Of a DNA stretch of 64,000 bases, positions 43,495 to 52,341 are shown one piece after another. The stretch is from Rhizobium tibeticum (GTDB lineage Bacteria > Pseudomonadota > Alphaproteobacteria > Rhizobiales > Rhizobiaceae), in assembly GCF_900110205.1 (NCBI RefSeq), contig NZ_FOCV01000033.1, positions 1 to 64,000 of the forward strand. The letters are read 5' to 3'. Each line of letters starts with the position of its first letter. Within the stretch, counting starts at the first letter, position 1. The notes under the pieces are model-generated. The model had not been told where the DNA came from. It saw only the letters and a list, made by a program, of their open reading frames with translations, and made no database searches. A program made the translations under genes and the position numbers.

Positions 43495-44504
43495 CAATCG
43501 GCCTCATCTTCGTAGCCGACCAGGTGGAGCGGTCGGGCCCTGATGCCCTGCAGCTGGCACCAGCGCACCAGGGCTTCCTCACGGCCATGCGTGACCCACA
43601 CCTCCCCCGGATGCAGATCGGTGATTGTCTCAGTGAGCTCGGGCCAATCACAATGGTCGGAGATGACGAGCGGCAGTTCGACGCCTTGTTGTTTGGCGCG
43701 CTGACGCACCATCATCCAGCCCGAGGCGAAAGCCGGCAGGGGTTCATTGAAGCGGCGCGCCCAGCGATCTGCAAAGGCAGAGGACGGACCGACGACGACG
43801 GCTCCCTTGAAGGCGGACCTGTCACGGCTTTCGATGGTCGCGGGGCGAAGCTCACCGAGGTCAATGCCCTGCCCTACATAGTAGTCGCAGAGCCTTTCCA
43901 TCGCGCCATGGATATAGATCGGCTGGTCATAACCGGTATCGCGCAGCAGGCGGATGACCCGCTGTGCCTTGCCAAGCGCATAGGCGCCGATCAGATGCGT
44001 GCGCTCGGGAAACTGGCGCAGCGACGCATGGAGCTTGCCCATCTCATCGACCGGATCCGGATGATGAAAGACGGGCAGCCCAAAGGTGGCCTCGGTGATG
44101 AAGACATCGCAGGGAACCGGCACGTAGGCAGCGCACGTCGGGTCCGCCCGTCGTTTGTAGTCGCCTGAGACAACGATGCGGGTACCGTTCTTTTCGATGG
44201 CGATCTGCGCGGAGCCGAGCACGTGGCCGGCAGGATGGAAGCTGACCCTGACGCCATTGATCAGGATTTCCTCTCCGAAGGCCGCTGCCTGCTCGCTTGC
44301 GCAGAAGCCGTCACCATAGCGGATCTGCATGATGTCCAGCGTCTGTCGCGTGGCGAGCACGTTTGTGTGGCCGGGTCGCGCGTGGTCCGAATGGCCGTGG
44401 GTTATCAGCGCTCGCTCCACCGGCCGCACGGGATCCACATAAAATCCCCCCTCGGGACAATAGAGCCCCTCGAGGGCGGGATAGAGCAAGGCGTCTGGTT
44501 TCAT
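43494..44504 (-). CDS. Ligase-associated metallo-beta-lactamase exonuclease
   Basis: The 336-residue protein has the metal-binding ITHGHSDHARPG (HxHxDH), VSGDYKRRADPT, and the C-terminal beta-CASP-like region (ISDHCDW, VWVTHGREEALVRW). It is the family 'ligase-associated DNA exonuclease' that trims ends for the partner ligase. It is upstream of and overlaps the ligase gene by one base. I chose ATG 44504; the longer frame to 44615 adds a leader. The usual helicase (Lhr-like) and PdeM endonuclease-like partners are not next to it here. Confidence 0.92.
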   Translation of the reverse strand: MKPDALLYPALEGLYCPEGGFYVDPVRPVERALITHGHSDHARPGHTNVLATRQTLDIMQIRYGDGFCASEQAAAFGEEILINGVRVSFHPAGHVLGSAQIAIEKNGTRIVVSGDYKRRADPTCAAYVPVPCDVFITEATFGLPVFHHPDPVDEMGKLHASLRQFPERTHLIGAYALGKAQRVIRLLRDTGYDQPIYIHGAMERLCDYYVGQGIDLGELRPATIESRDRSAFKGAVVVGPSSAFADRWARRFNEPLPAFASGWMMVRQRAKQQGVELPLVISDHCDWPELTETITDLHPGEVWVTHGREEALVRWCQLQGIRARPLHLVGYEDEAD

Positions 44505-44636
44505 GCGTGCAAAGATAGCGGGAAAGAACGGAAGGGCCAGTGGGGTGCAGGTTCCGACAAGAGTAGTGCTCCCGAAACTGTCGCCTGTATCGAAATGAAA
44601 CAGGTGCGCTGGCACGTTTCCTGCAGAGCTTAGCGA

Positions 44637-46013
44637 ATGGAAAACAGTTCGTTAGTCTCCTCGCGCCGTCACCTGCTCCGTCTTGCGGGAGCATCCGCGC
44701 TTACGCTGATCGCCTTCCGCAGCTTCGCGACCACGCGGGAGGGCGATCTGCGCGGACCGATCGATGCCGTCCGGTACAAGACGACGTCGAGCGCGGCCGA
44801 TCGCAAAAGCGTCAGCCTGCAGAAAATGATCGATCAGGCCGCCGCAGAAAATGTCCCGGTTTTCCTGCCGCCAGGCACCTACAAGGTTTCCAATCTCGTG
44901 CTGCCGGAGAATACGCGCATAACAGGCGTGCCCGGCGCATCACGCATCGTCTACACCGGCGACGGCCACCTCTTCAGCGCGGAGAACATCAAGCGCGTCG
45001 AACTGTCGGACATCGTCATCGACGGGCAGAACCGCTGGCTCGGCGACTATGCCGGCGCGCTGCTGCAATTTACCGGCGTCGACGAGGTGCTGATCGACAA
45101 TTGCGAGATTGGTGGCAGCCGCAAGCATGCCGTCCAGCTCGAGCGATGCGGCGGACGGATCGAGCGCAGCCGCATATCGGGTGCCGCCCAATCCGGCATC
45201 TATGCCGTCGAAGCTAACGCCCTCTCGGTCACCGGCAACGAGGTCTTCGACTGCGGCAATGGCGGCATTCTCGTGCATCGCTGGAAGAAGGCGGAAGACA
45301 ACAGTGTCGTCAACGGCAACCGCATCCACAGGATCAAGGCCAATGCCGGCGGCACCGGCCAGAACGGCAATGGCATCAACATCTTTCGCGCCGACAATGT
45401 CATGGTGGCAAACAACCACATCTCCGATTGCGCCTTCACCGCCATCCGCGCCAACTCGGCCTCCAACATCCAGATCACCGGCAACCAGTGCCAGCGCTCG
45501 GGCGAGACGGCGATCTACGTCGAATTCGAGTTCCAGGGCGCCGTCGTCTCCGACAACATCGTGGATGGCGCGGCGAACGGCATCTCGATCGCCAATTTCG
45601 ACGAGGGCGGCAGGCTGGCAAGCGTCACCGGCAACGTGGTGCGCAACCTGACCCTGAAAGGCCCCTATGAACACGAGGTCGGCTTTGGCATCGGCATCGC
45701 CGCCGAGGCCGATACGCTGGTCTGCGGCAACGTCATCGAAGGTGCGCCGCGGTGGGGCCTGCAACTCGGTTGGGGACCCTATCTGCGCAATCTCGTCGTG
45801 ACCGGCAATATCATCCGCAAGGCGCCTGTGGGCTGTGCCGTCTCGGTCGCCAAGGGCGCGGGAACGGCCGTCATCACCGACAACGTGTTTCAGGAAACAC
45901 CGGACGGTGCAGTCCTCGGTTTCGAATGGGACAAGAAGGTGTCCGGCGAGCTGGCGACGGCGGGTTCCTCGCCCTATGGGCAACTGACGGTCGAGCGCAA
46001 CCGCACCTCCTGA
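44637..46013 (+). CDS. Tat-exported beta-helix protein (TIGR03808-like)
   Basis: The 458-residue protein has a Tat signal (SSRRHLLRLAGASALTLIAF). The mature part is a right-handed beta-helix repeat protein, with strings of repeats such as NCEIGGS, SVTGNEVFDCGNGG, VANNHISDC, QITGNQCQRSG, SDNIVDGAANG and TGNVVRNL. It matches the Rhizobiales family described as a Tat-translocated repetitive protein of unknown function. Such folds often bind or cut polysaccharide; no catalytic triad is clear. It stands divergent from the exonuclease gene with 132 bases between. Confidence 0.9.
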   Translation: MENSSLVSSRRHLLRLAGASALTLIAFRSFATTREGDLRGPIDAVRYKTTSSAADRKSVSLQKMIDQAAAENVPVFLPPGTYKVSNLVLPENTRITGVPGASRIVYTGDGHLFSAENIKRVELSDIVIDGQNRWLGDYAGALLQFTGVDEVLIDNCEIGGSRKHAVQLERCGGRIERSRISGAAQSGIYAVEANALSVTGNEVFDCGNGGILVHRWKKAEDNSVVNGNRIHRIKANAGGTGQNGNGINIFRADNVMVANNHISDCAFTAIRANSASNIQITGNQCQRSGETAIYVEFEFQGAVVSDNIVDGAANGISIANFDEGGRLASVTGNVVRNLTLKGPYEHEVGFGIGIAAEADTLVCGNVIEGAPRWGLQLGWGPYLRNLVVTGNIIRKAPVGCAVSVAKGAGTAVITDNVFQETPDGAVLGFEWDKKVSGELATAGSSPYGQLTVERNRTS

Positions 46014-46112
46014 GATACATCAAAAGCTTTCATCGGTTCATAAGGCTTGGCAGCTTCCGCCGTGACGCTTCGCCTCCTACCCTGAGTCCAGCCGAACAAG
46101 GGGGACATCGAC

Positions 46113-46772
46113 ATGCTGACGATCTATGGGGTCTATCGCTCGCGCGCCTCGCGCGTTTACTGGATGGCGGAAGAGCTCGGGCTGGAATTCGAGTCCGTGC
46201 GCGTCATTCAAGCGCGGCGCCTTGCCAACCCGCTCGCCGCCGATGCGTTGATGAACACGCTGTCGCCGGACTTTCTGGCGATCAATCCGATGGCGCTCAT
46301 CCCGAGCATCAAGGACGGCGACCTCGTGATGCACGAGTCGCTGGCCATCACGCTCTATCTCGCGCGCAAGCATGGCGGACCGCTTTCCGGTAAAACAGTC
46401 GAGGAAGACGGTTTGATGACCATGTGGACGATCTGGGCGGCAACCGAGGTGGAACCGCATTCGGTGAGAATCGTCTACGTCTACGACGATGAGAAGCAGA
46501 ACAGCGACGACGGCAAGGCGACGATCAGCGTTGCCGTGCGCTCGCTGAAGAAGCCATTCGCGACCCTGGAGAAGCACCTGGCGACCAATGATTACATTGT
46601 TGGCAACCGCTTCACCGCCGCCGATCTCAATATCGCCGAGGTGCTTCGCTACGCGCAGACGCAACAGGCGCTGTTCGACGCCCATCCCAATATCAGCGCC
46701 TGGATCAAGCGCTGCCAGTCTCGGCCGGCCTATATTGCCATGCAAGCGACGCGTTCCGAGGAGCCGGCCTGA
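46113..46772 (+). CDS. Glutathione S-transferase-like protein
   Basis: The 219-residue cytoplasmic protein has an N-terminal thioredoxin-like domain (IYGVYRSRASRVYWMAEELG; NPMALIPSIKDGDLVMHESL with the cis-Pro-Ser and glutathione-binding ES) and an all-helical C-terminal domain (about 90-215, VGNRFTAADLNIAEVL). Class is not clear. It ends one base before the stop of the convergent LysR gene. It probably conjugates or reduces small electrophiles. A second GST gene lies 2 kb away. Confidence 0.88.
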   Translation: MLTIYGVYRSRASRVYWMAEELGLEFESVRVIQARRLANPLAADALMNTLSPDFLAINPMALIPSIKDGDLVMHESLAITLYLARKHGGPLSGKTVEEDGLMTMWTIWAATEVEPHSVRIVYVYDDEKQNSDDGKATISVAVRSLKKPFATLEKHLATNDYIVGNRFTAADLNIAEVLRYAQTQQALFDAHPNISAWIKRCQSRPAYIAMQATRSEEPA

Positions 46773-47669
46773 TCAGGCAAAGAGCTTCAGGGTGCCGGCC
46801 ATTTCCTCACGGATCCAGGCCTTGAAATCCCTGACGTTCTTGGGCTCGCGTGAACCTTCGGCCGTTATGAAATAGTGGCCGAAGCCGGTTTTGGCGCGGA
46901 TGGCGAACGGCGCGACCAGCTGTCCCTGCTGCAGGGAAAAGTCCGCCAGAGTCTGCCAGGCGAGCATGACGCCCTGCCCTGCGATTGCCGCATCGAGGCA
47001 GAGCGAGGCGTCGTTGAAGACGTGGCGCGTCTCAAGCGTGGCACCCGAAAGGCCAGCCTCGCGCATCCATACCTCCCAGGTGAACATGGCGCGGCCGTCG
47101 ATCACCGCCGGAAGCGAGAGGATATCGGCGGGCTCACGCAACCGCGCCGCCATCGCTGGCGAGCAGACGGGAAAGACCTCCTGCGCAAGCAACAATTCCG
47201 CCTTCACATCCGGCCACTGCCCGCTTCCGACGCGAATGCCGATATCGACATCGCACAGCGCCGGATTGACGAGGCGGGTGGTGGCATCCATCCGCAGGCT
47301 GATTTCGGGATGCCTTTCGGCAAAGCGATCGAGCCGACAGACGAGCCAGCGAGCAGCAAACACCGGCGCCACCGAGATTGTCAGGATACCGTCGTCGCGT
47401 CGCTGTGTCGTCGCCACCGCCTGTGACAAGGCATTGAAGCCCTCCGTCAGACCGGCCAGCAACCGCGCGCCTGCCTCCGTCGCGACCATACCTTTCGGCG
47501 TGCGTTCGAAAATCACGTGGTCGAGCTGCGCTTCGGCCTTGATGACCTGCTGGCTGACCGCACCGATCGAGACGCCCAGCTCTTCTGCAGCGGCCTGCAG
47601 AGAGCCAAGCCGCCCCACCGCTTCGAGCGCACGCAATCCGTTCAGGTGGACCGAATTCAGGTTTCGCAT
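46773..47669 (-). CDS. LysR-family regulator (GcvA-like)
   Basis: The 298-residue protein has an N-terminal LysR helix-turn-helix (SLQAAAEELGVSIGAVSQQV and IKAEAQLDHVIFERTPKGM) and a C-terminal co-inducer domain (about 90-290; ISVAPVFAARWLVCRLDRFA). The pattern resembles the GcvA/AmpR-type group. A TATAG-N5-CTATA palindrome touches its start codon. The divergent gene upstream is a 62-residue unknown protein; the LysR regulator may control it, but this is inference. Confidence 0.92.
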   Translation of the reverse strand: MRNLNSVHLNGLRALEAVGRLGSLQAAAEELGVSIGAVSQQVIKAEAQLDHVIFERTPKGMVATEAGARLLAGLTEGFNALSQAVATTQRRDDGILTISVAPVFAARWLVCRLDRFAERHPEISLRMDATTRLVNPALCDVDIGIRVGSGQWPDVKAELLLAQEVFPVCSPAMAARLREPADILSLPAVIDGRAMFTWEVWMREAGLSGATLETRHVFNDASLCLDAAIAGQGVMLAWQTLADFSLQQGQLVAPFAIRAKTGFGHYFITAEGSREPKNVRDFKAWIREEMAGTLKLFA

Positions 47670-47683
47670 ATAGTTTTTCTATA
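47669..47683. promoter_or_regulatory. Palindrome at the LysR start codon
   Basis: TATAG and CTATA flank five Ts, a perfect 5-base inverted repeat with the first base of the LysR start codon at its edge. Binding here by the LysR protein would block its own translation or transcription start. The spacing does not match the classic T-N11-A box, so it could be chance. Confidence 0.35.
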
Positions 47684-47789
47684 CTGAGAGAGTGGTAATC
47701 TCAATTGAAACGTGCCCGGCCGGCCGCGATAATGTGCCGGTGTTGAGCAAATGCTCCGTTCGCCACCCTGGAAGGAAGCGAGGCACGCC

Positions 47790-47978
47790 ATGCAAATCCT
47801 GAAGTTTTTCTTTAGCGTCGAGACGATAGAGCCGCCCTACAGCGCTGATATCAACCGGGATCCGCTGTACCATCCCGATCTGGCGCGGATGTCACCGACC
47901 GCGTTGGCGGACCTGCCGCTCGGCCCGCAGCCAAGCACGCCAAAGCCCGAACGGCAACCGCTCGCAAGGTGCGCGTAA
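47790..47978 (+). CDS. Small protein of unknown function next to LysR
   Basis: The 62-residue protein starts MQILKFFFSVETIEPPYSAD and has an Arg/Pro-rich second half. It has an ATG after a GGAAGGAAG ribosome site and is divergent from the LysR gene. It has no recognisable domain. Composition is proline-rich and likely disordered. Real coding status is uncertain. Confidence 0.5.
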   Translation: MQILKFFFSVETIEPPYSADINRDPLYHPDLARMSPTALADLPLGPQPSTPKPERQPLARCA

Positions 47979-48026
47979 GACTGTGAAATCTGCTAGTCTG
48001 TGTGAGCGTTTCATTCGAGCGAGCCC

Positions 48027-48380
48027 ATGACCGACAGCGTCGACACGATCTATGCGCGCCTCAAGCGTCTTTCTGCGGAAGCGAATTTGCCAGGCGTGGA
48101 AGAAAGCACGTCCTACGGCAACCCGGCGCTGAAGGTGGGCGGCAAATCCTTTGTGGCGGTCAAGAACAACGAGACCGTCGTGCTTTCCGTCTCGATCGAC
48201 GATAAGGAACGGCTGATCGAGATGGCGCCCGAGATCTACTATCAGACCGACCACTATGTCGGCTGGCCATCGCTACCCTTGCGCGCCGGCGCAATCAGCG
48301 ACGCGGAACTGAAAGAACGGCTGATCGGCGCCTGGCGGTTCCGCGCACCGAAAAAGCTTGCCGCACGTTTCCGGGGGTGA
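48027..48380 (+). CDS. MmcQ/YjbR-family protein
   Basis: The 117-residue protein matches the MmcQ/YjbR family (about 115 residues): LPGVEESTSYGNPALKVGGK, SFVAVKNNETVVLSVSIDDK and ERLIEMAPEIYYQTDHYVGW are family motifs. YjbR has a DNA-binding-like double-wing fold; function is unproven. The next gene downstream is convergent. Confidence 0.85.
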   Translation: MTDSVDTIYARLKRLSAEANLPGVEESTSYGNPALKVGGKSFVAVKNNETVVLSVSIDDKERLIEMAPEIYYQTDHYVGWPSLPLRAGAISDAELKERLIGAWRFRAPKKLAARFRG

Positions 48381-48439
48381 GCGCATGCGCTGCACGCGCC
48401 TCCCATACCATCGTCGCAGTCGCGCTTCGGCTATGGTCG

Positions 48440-49057
48440 TTATGCCTGCTCGCGCTCCAATGCTCGCTGGACGGCCGGGCGCTCCATCATCTGAGCATAG
48501 TGCGCCGTCGACTTCCTGAAACGGATCGGATCGACGCCATCGGACCGCAGCCATCCGGTCATGACGAAGAGGTAGGGGTCGGCGACCGAGTAGTACTCGC
48601 CCATGACCCACGGGCCCTCCAGCATCCGCTCGTCGATAAGCTCGAAGCACTCGCTCATGGTCTGCGGCACCTTCGCCTTCATCGCTTCGTGAGCCGTCGG
48701 ATCGTCCGCCCATCGGCTGCCCCGGCGGCCATGCGCGTGGTTCACATGCACGGTCGCGCAGATGTAATTGTTGAAGGCCTGCATGCGGGCGAACTCGAAA
48801 GGATCGAGCGGCGCCAGTTGCGCGGCCGGCGCGAGCTGCGCGATATAGGCCAGGATTGCCGGCGTTTCGGTTAGGATGCCGCGTTCTGTCCCAAGCGCGG
48901 GGACCCGGCCCTTCGGGTTGATTTCGAGATACTCTGGCGAACGCTGCTCCGCTTCGGCGAAGTTCAGTTTCTTGGTTTTGAACGGCAGACCGGACTCCTC
49001 CAGCGCAATGAGGCTTGCGAGCGCGCAAGTGTGCGGCGCAAAATACAATGTCAGCAT
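48440..49057 (-). CDS. Glutathione S-transferase-like protein
   Basis: The 205-residue protein has a GST N-terminal domain (TLYFAPHTCALASLIALEES, NPKGRVPALGTERGILTETP with the cis-Pro) and a helical C-terminal domain (MGEYYSVADPYLFVMTGW at about 150-167). The Cys11 in the PHTCAL motif suggests a Beta-class-like enzyme with cysteine in the catalytic position. Single gene, about 380 bases from a DUF4406-like gene. Confidence 0.9.
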   Translation of the reverse strand: MLTLYFAPHTCALASLIALEESGLPFKTKKLNFAEAEQRSPEYLEINPKGRVPALGTERGILTETPAILAYIAQLAPAAQLAPLDPFEFARMQAFNNYICATVHVNHAHGRRGSRWADDPTAHEAMKAKVPQTMSECFELIDERMLEGPWVMGEYYSVADPYLFVMTGWLRSDGVDPIRFRKSTAHYAQMMERPAVQRALEREQA

Positions 49058-49149
49058 AATCGACTCCCTTCGATGCTGACGTTATAGCGCGGCTATCTGC
49101 AAACGCACAGATCGAGGCCGGCAAGCCGGCCTCCTAAAATCAAGCTGCT

Positions 49150-49506
49150 TCAGGCACAGCCCGGAACATCTTCGACCCGGTGCCAGACCGGGATGCCGCG
49201 TTCGCGTGCGATACGAACGTCGTTGTCGGCGCCTTTCGATTCTCCCTCGAGCCGAAGCACGCCGTCGCAAAGCTGCAGCAGGCGACCGGCAACGGGGTGG
49301 AATATCTCGTCGTAGAGATCATCGCCAACAGCCTTTCCGCCGGCGGCGTTCCACACCGGAAGAGCCACCCATTCCCCGATCATCGGCACGTGACCGGCCT
49401 TAAACAGCCTATGCGAAGGCTGCTCCAGCCGCTGCAAATTGGCTGCCATTTTTGCGGGATCGTCCCCCGTCCCGGACCTGTAAGGCCCAGCAATCAAAAT
49501 CAACAT
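49150..49506 (-). CDS. DUF4406-like protein (deoxyribosyltransferase-like fold)
   Basis: The 118-residue protein begins MLILIAGPYRSGTGD, a nucleotide-binding opening seen in DUF4406 and nucleoside 2-deoxyribosyltransferase-like proteins. The end, LCDGVLRLEGESKGADNDVR and ERGIPVWHRVEDV, is also typical (an Asp/Ser-rich substrate loop). Function is not established. The ATG at 49506 has GGAG upstream; a TTG at 49512 would add two residues. It is divergent from a DeoR-type regulator, with an operator array between. Confidence 0.72.
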   Translation of the reverse strand: MLILIAGPYRSGTGDDPAKMAANLQRLEQPSHRLFKAGHVPMIGEWVALPVWNAAGGKAVGDDLYDEIFHPVAGRLLQLCDGVLRLEGESKGADNDVRIARERGIPVWHRVEDVPGCA

Positions 49507-49535
49507 GTTCAAACTCCATTTCTCCCGGCCTCATG

Positions 49536-49608
49536 CACGAGAAGTCAAATAACTGCACGATATTTCTTGAATGTCGACTCGTTTCGTGCAATTTCACGAT
49601 AATTCGTG
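49536..49608. promoter_or_regulatory. Array of five CACGA/TCGTG half-sites between divergent genes
   Basis: CACGA occurs at 49536, 49556 and 49595, and its complement TCGTG at 49584 and 49604. Two combinations are notable: CACGA-TAAT-TCGTG (49595-49608) is a perfect 5-base inverted repeat, and TCGTG/CACGA flank six bases at 49584-49599. The first two copies are 20 bases apart, two helical turns. All lie in the 121 bases between the DeoR-type gene and the DUF4406-like gene. Confidence 0.6.
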
Positions 49609-49627
49609 TAACAATCGGATTGAAACC

Positions 49628-50383
49628 ATGCTCACAAGCCAGCGCAAATCGTTGATCCTCGACATTCTTCGCCGAGACGGCCAAGTGATCGCCAAGCGCG
49701 TCGCCGAAGACTTTTCGCTGTCGGAGGACACGATCCGTCGCGATCTCAGGGAGATGGCGGCGGAAGGCTTGCTGAAGCGGGTCCACGGCGGGGCAATGCC
49801 TGTTGCGCCTGAGCTTCCGGACTTCTCGACGCGAAGAAGCGTCTCGTCGGAGGCCAAGGCGCGGCTGGGAAGGAAGGCAGCTTCACTCGTGCAGCCGGGC
49901 CAGCTGATCTTTCTGGACGGTGGTACGACAACGGCTGAGATCGCCCGGCAACTGCCGCGCGACTTCGCGTTCTCGGTGGCGACACACAGCCCGACGATCG
50001 CCGCGGAGCTAGAACATCACCCGACGGCGAGTGTGATCCTGATCGGCGGCAAGCTCTACAAGCACTCAATGGTCTCACTCGGATCCGTTGCCATGGCCGC
50101 GATTTCGCAGCTTCGGCCCGACATCTTCTTTCTCGGCGTGACGGCTGCCCATCCCGTACACGGGCTGTCGACGGGCGATTTCGAGGAGGCGGCCATCAAG
50201 CGGCACATCGCGTCCTGCGCAGCCGAGACCTACGTGCCGCTGACGAAAGAGAAGTTCGACCATGTCTCTCCTTGTCATATTCTACCGGTGTCAGGCGTGT
50301 CGGGGCTGATCGTCACCGCGGACATCGCCGCGGCGGCCATCGAGCCCTATCGCAACATCACTGCCGAGATCCTCGAAGCATGA
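49628..50383 (+). CDS. DeoR-family transcriptional regulator
   Basis: The 251-residue protein has a DeoR helix-turn-helix (RRDGQVIAKRVAEDFSLSED, TIRRDLREMAAEGLLKRVHG) and a sugar-phosphate-binding domain (FLDGGTTTAEIARQLP, LIGGKLYKHSMVSLGSVAM). The ligand is not known. ATG 49628 is at the start of the conserved part. It is divergent from a DUF4406-like gene and convergent, with a 26-base overlap, with a membrane protein gene. Confidence 0.9.
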   Translation: MLTSQRKSLILDILRRDGQVIAKRVAEDFSLSEDTIRRDLREMAAEGLLKRVHGGAMPVAPELPDFSTRRSVSSEAKARLGRKAASLVQPGQLIFLDGGTTTAEIARQLPRDFAFSVATHSPTIAAELEHHPTASVILIGGKLYKHSMVSLGSVAMAAISQLRPDIFFLGVTAAHPVHGLSTGDFEEAAIKRHIASCAAETYVPLTKEKFDHVSPCHILPVSGVSGLIVTADIAAAAIEPYRNITAEILEA

Positions 50384-51107
50384 ACGGCTGGATAAGGCGC
50401 GCCTTTAGTTCCCCGAGGTTCTGCGGCAACAGGCTCGCGGCGAGGCCGGCGACAAAGATTGCGACGACAATATAGGCGAAGGTGTCGCGGGCCATCCCGA
50501 GTGCGAGGACATCATGCAGTGTGGGCTGCAACGCGGCGATCGACGTCGAAAGCTGCATCTCACCGAGGAGACGACCGGGAGTGGTGGCAACCGCAGGCGT
50601 CTCCGACAGCGCCAGCAGGGTGCCATAGACGGCAGAGAGGAACATGGTCGCTCGCAGTGTCCGCCACACGCCAAGCGGCCGCGCGCCACTGTCTTCAAAT
50701 GACCAGCCGATATAGACGCAGAAGACCACGAGGAACAGGAACGCCACAGGCAACCCCTCAAGTACGGTCTCCGGCTTCAACTGGCCGGTCCAACCATTGG
50801 CGAGCAGCAGCGGAAACGGCGCCGATGCAACGAACCAGATTGCGACGACGACACCCCAGACCCAGCCCATCGACAGATAGTGGATGCGGGCAAGGGTAAC
50901 GACGAGAATGATGCCGCCCGCGAGATAGACGCCCGACGGTTTCATGGACCCGGTCATGGTCACGATGATCGGTCCGCAGGAGCCGGCGATCCGGGCGCAA
51001 CCCGAGGAAACGACCGTCAGCCAGGTCACATAGTCGAAGCACATGGTGAAGAAGAGAAAGATCGCGATGGCGATCAACATCCACCAAAGATAGCGGCCCG
51101 CAAACAT
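50358..51107 (-). CDS. Polytopic membrane protein of unknown function
   Basis: The 249-residue protein has about six membrane segments: 8-30 (MLIAIAIFLFFTMCFDYVTW), 58-78, 82-102, 117-137, 148-168 and 205-230. Two cysteines lie in a hydrophilic stretch near 37-44 (CARIAGSCG). I do not recognise the family. It overlaps the convergent DeoR-type gene by 26 bases. Being alone, it gives no context beyond the nearby asparaginase. Confidence 0.7.
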   Translation of the reverse strand: MFAGRYLWWMLIAIAIFLFFTMCFDYVTWLTVVSSGCARIAGSCGPIIVTMTGSMKPSGVYLAGGIILVVTLARIHYLSMGWVWGVVVAIWFVASAPFPLLLANGWTGQLKPETVLEGLPVAFLFLVVFCVYIGWSFEDSGARPLGVWRTLRATMFLSAVYGTLLALSETPAVATTPGRLLGEMQLSTSIAALQPTLHDVLALGMARDTFAYIVVAIFVAGLAASLLPQNLGELKARLIQPFMLRGSRQ

Positions 51108-51231
51108 ATCCTGCCCTCATGGCGTTCGCTGTACTGGGCAAAGGGTAACTCAACCCTCGAAAACCGCATCCGTTCTCGTGGGCTGTAGTTTCACATACAT
51201 TAGCAATTTCTGTTCTGGCGGTGCGACTGTC

Positions 51232-51245
51232 CCGTTCCGGAACGG
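51232..51245. promoter_or_regulatory. Perfect 14-base palindrome past the asparaginase stop
   Basis: CCGTTCCGGAACGG is a perfect palindrome one base past the asparaginase stop. It has no following T-run, so it is a weak candidate for a terminator and may be an mRNA end structure or a chance site. Confidence 0.35.
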
Positions 51246-51246
51246 C

Positions 51247-52254
51247 TTATGCGGTCGGCGCAGCCGTCGCGCGAATGTTGCCAACATGAATACCGTTCCA
51301 ATTGTGCATCTCGATAGTCGCCATGGCGGCCAATCTTGCGCGAATCGGGTCGTCCTTGCCGAAGAAGCGGCTGAGCGCGGCGGCAACCATCGCCTCTGAG
51401 GCACGCGAATGGCCGTCGTCGCATTTGACGGCGATCGCAATTCCCTGCTCGGGAATGGCTGCACAGAAGACACCCTCAGCGCCCGTTTTGGCGAAGATGC
51501 GGCCCGGTGCTGCCTCCATCAGCGCCGTGCAGGCACGGCCGGTTCCGGCAACATAGAAGGGTTCGGCCATGCAGGCCTCGAAAAGCCGTCGGGACGCCTT
51601 GGCGCGAAGCGGTTCCAGGCCATTGCCGGTCGCCATCTTGGCAAAGCCGTGTGCCAGACTGCGCAAGGGAACCGCGTAGGTCGGAATGGAGCAGCCGTCG
51701 GTGCCACAATTGTCGTGGCCGAGCACGGCGCCGGTCAGGCTTTCCATGACGCCGCGGATTTCGGCCTGCAGCGGATGGTCGTAGCCAACATATCCGTTCG
51801 CGTCGATGCCCTGATGGCAGCAAGCGCAGATAAAGCCGGCATGCTTGCCCGAGCAGTTGTTATGCAGTGCCGTCGGCTTGTCCATCGTGCGCGCCTGGTG
51901 GATCAGCACCTTTTGGCTCGAGGACCAATGCGCGCCGCATTCGAGCGTTTCGACACCGCGTCCGGCGCGTGCCAGCATGGTGGCGGCGAGCGCCACATGC
52001 GCGTCCTCGCCATTGTGCGAAGAGCAGGCAAGCGCCAATTCCTTGTCGCCGAAGCCATAGGCATCCGCCGCGCCACTTTCCATCAGCGGCAACGCTTGCA
52101 TGGCCTTGCATGCCGAACGCGGGAACGTTGGCGCGTCGATATCGCCGATCGAGAACACGACCTTTCCATCGCCATCGACGGCAACGACGGTGCCACGATG
52201 CTGGCTTTCAACGAGCGAGCCTCGAGTAACTTCGACGGTGACGGGATTGGTCAT
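51247..52254 (-). CDS. L-asparaginase, rhizobial (class 3) type
   Basis: The 335-residue protein belongs to the asparaginase II group of Rhizobium etli type, unrelated to the E. coli enzymes and closer in fold to serine beta-lactamase-like proteins. The SxxK motif reads Ser47-Ala-Cys-Lys50 in FPRSACKAMQALP. Zinc-site cysteines appear in CSSHNGED, NNCSGKHAG and GHDNCGTDGCSIPT. It hydrolyses asparagine to aspartate and ammonia in the cytoplasm. It is followed (minus strand) by an unrelated membrane gene and preceded by a SufR-like regulator. Confidence 0.93.
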   Translation of the reverse strand: MTNPVTVEVTRGSLVESQHRGTVVAVDGDGKVVFSIGDIDAPTFPRSACKAMQALPLMESGAADAYGFGDKELALACSSHNGEDAHVALAATMLARAGRGVETLECGAHWSSSQKVLIHQARTMDKPTALHNNCSGKHAGFICACCHQGIDANGYVGYDHPLQAEIRGVMESLTGAVLGHDNCGTDGCSIPTYAVPLRSLAHGFAKMATGNGLEPLRAKASRRLFEACMAEPFYVAGTGRACTALMEAAPGRIFAKTGAEGVFCAAIPEQGIAIAVKCDDGHSRASEAMVAAALSRFFGKDDPIRARLAAMATIEMHNWNGIHVGNIRATAAPTA

Positions 52255-52341
52255 GGCATGGTCCTGATCGTTTGCGCAGATGCGTCACGCATAGCGAGTC
52301 GCGCCGATAATGCAATTGCCTTTCGGCCGCGCAGATGCAGG

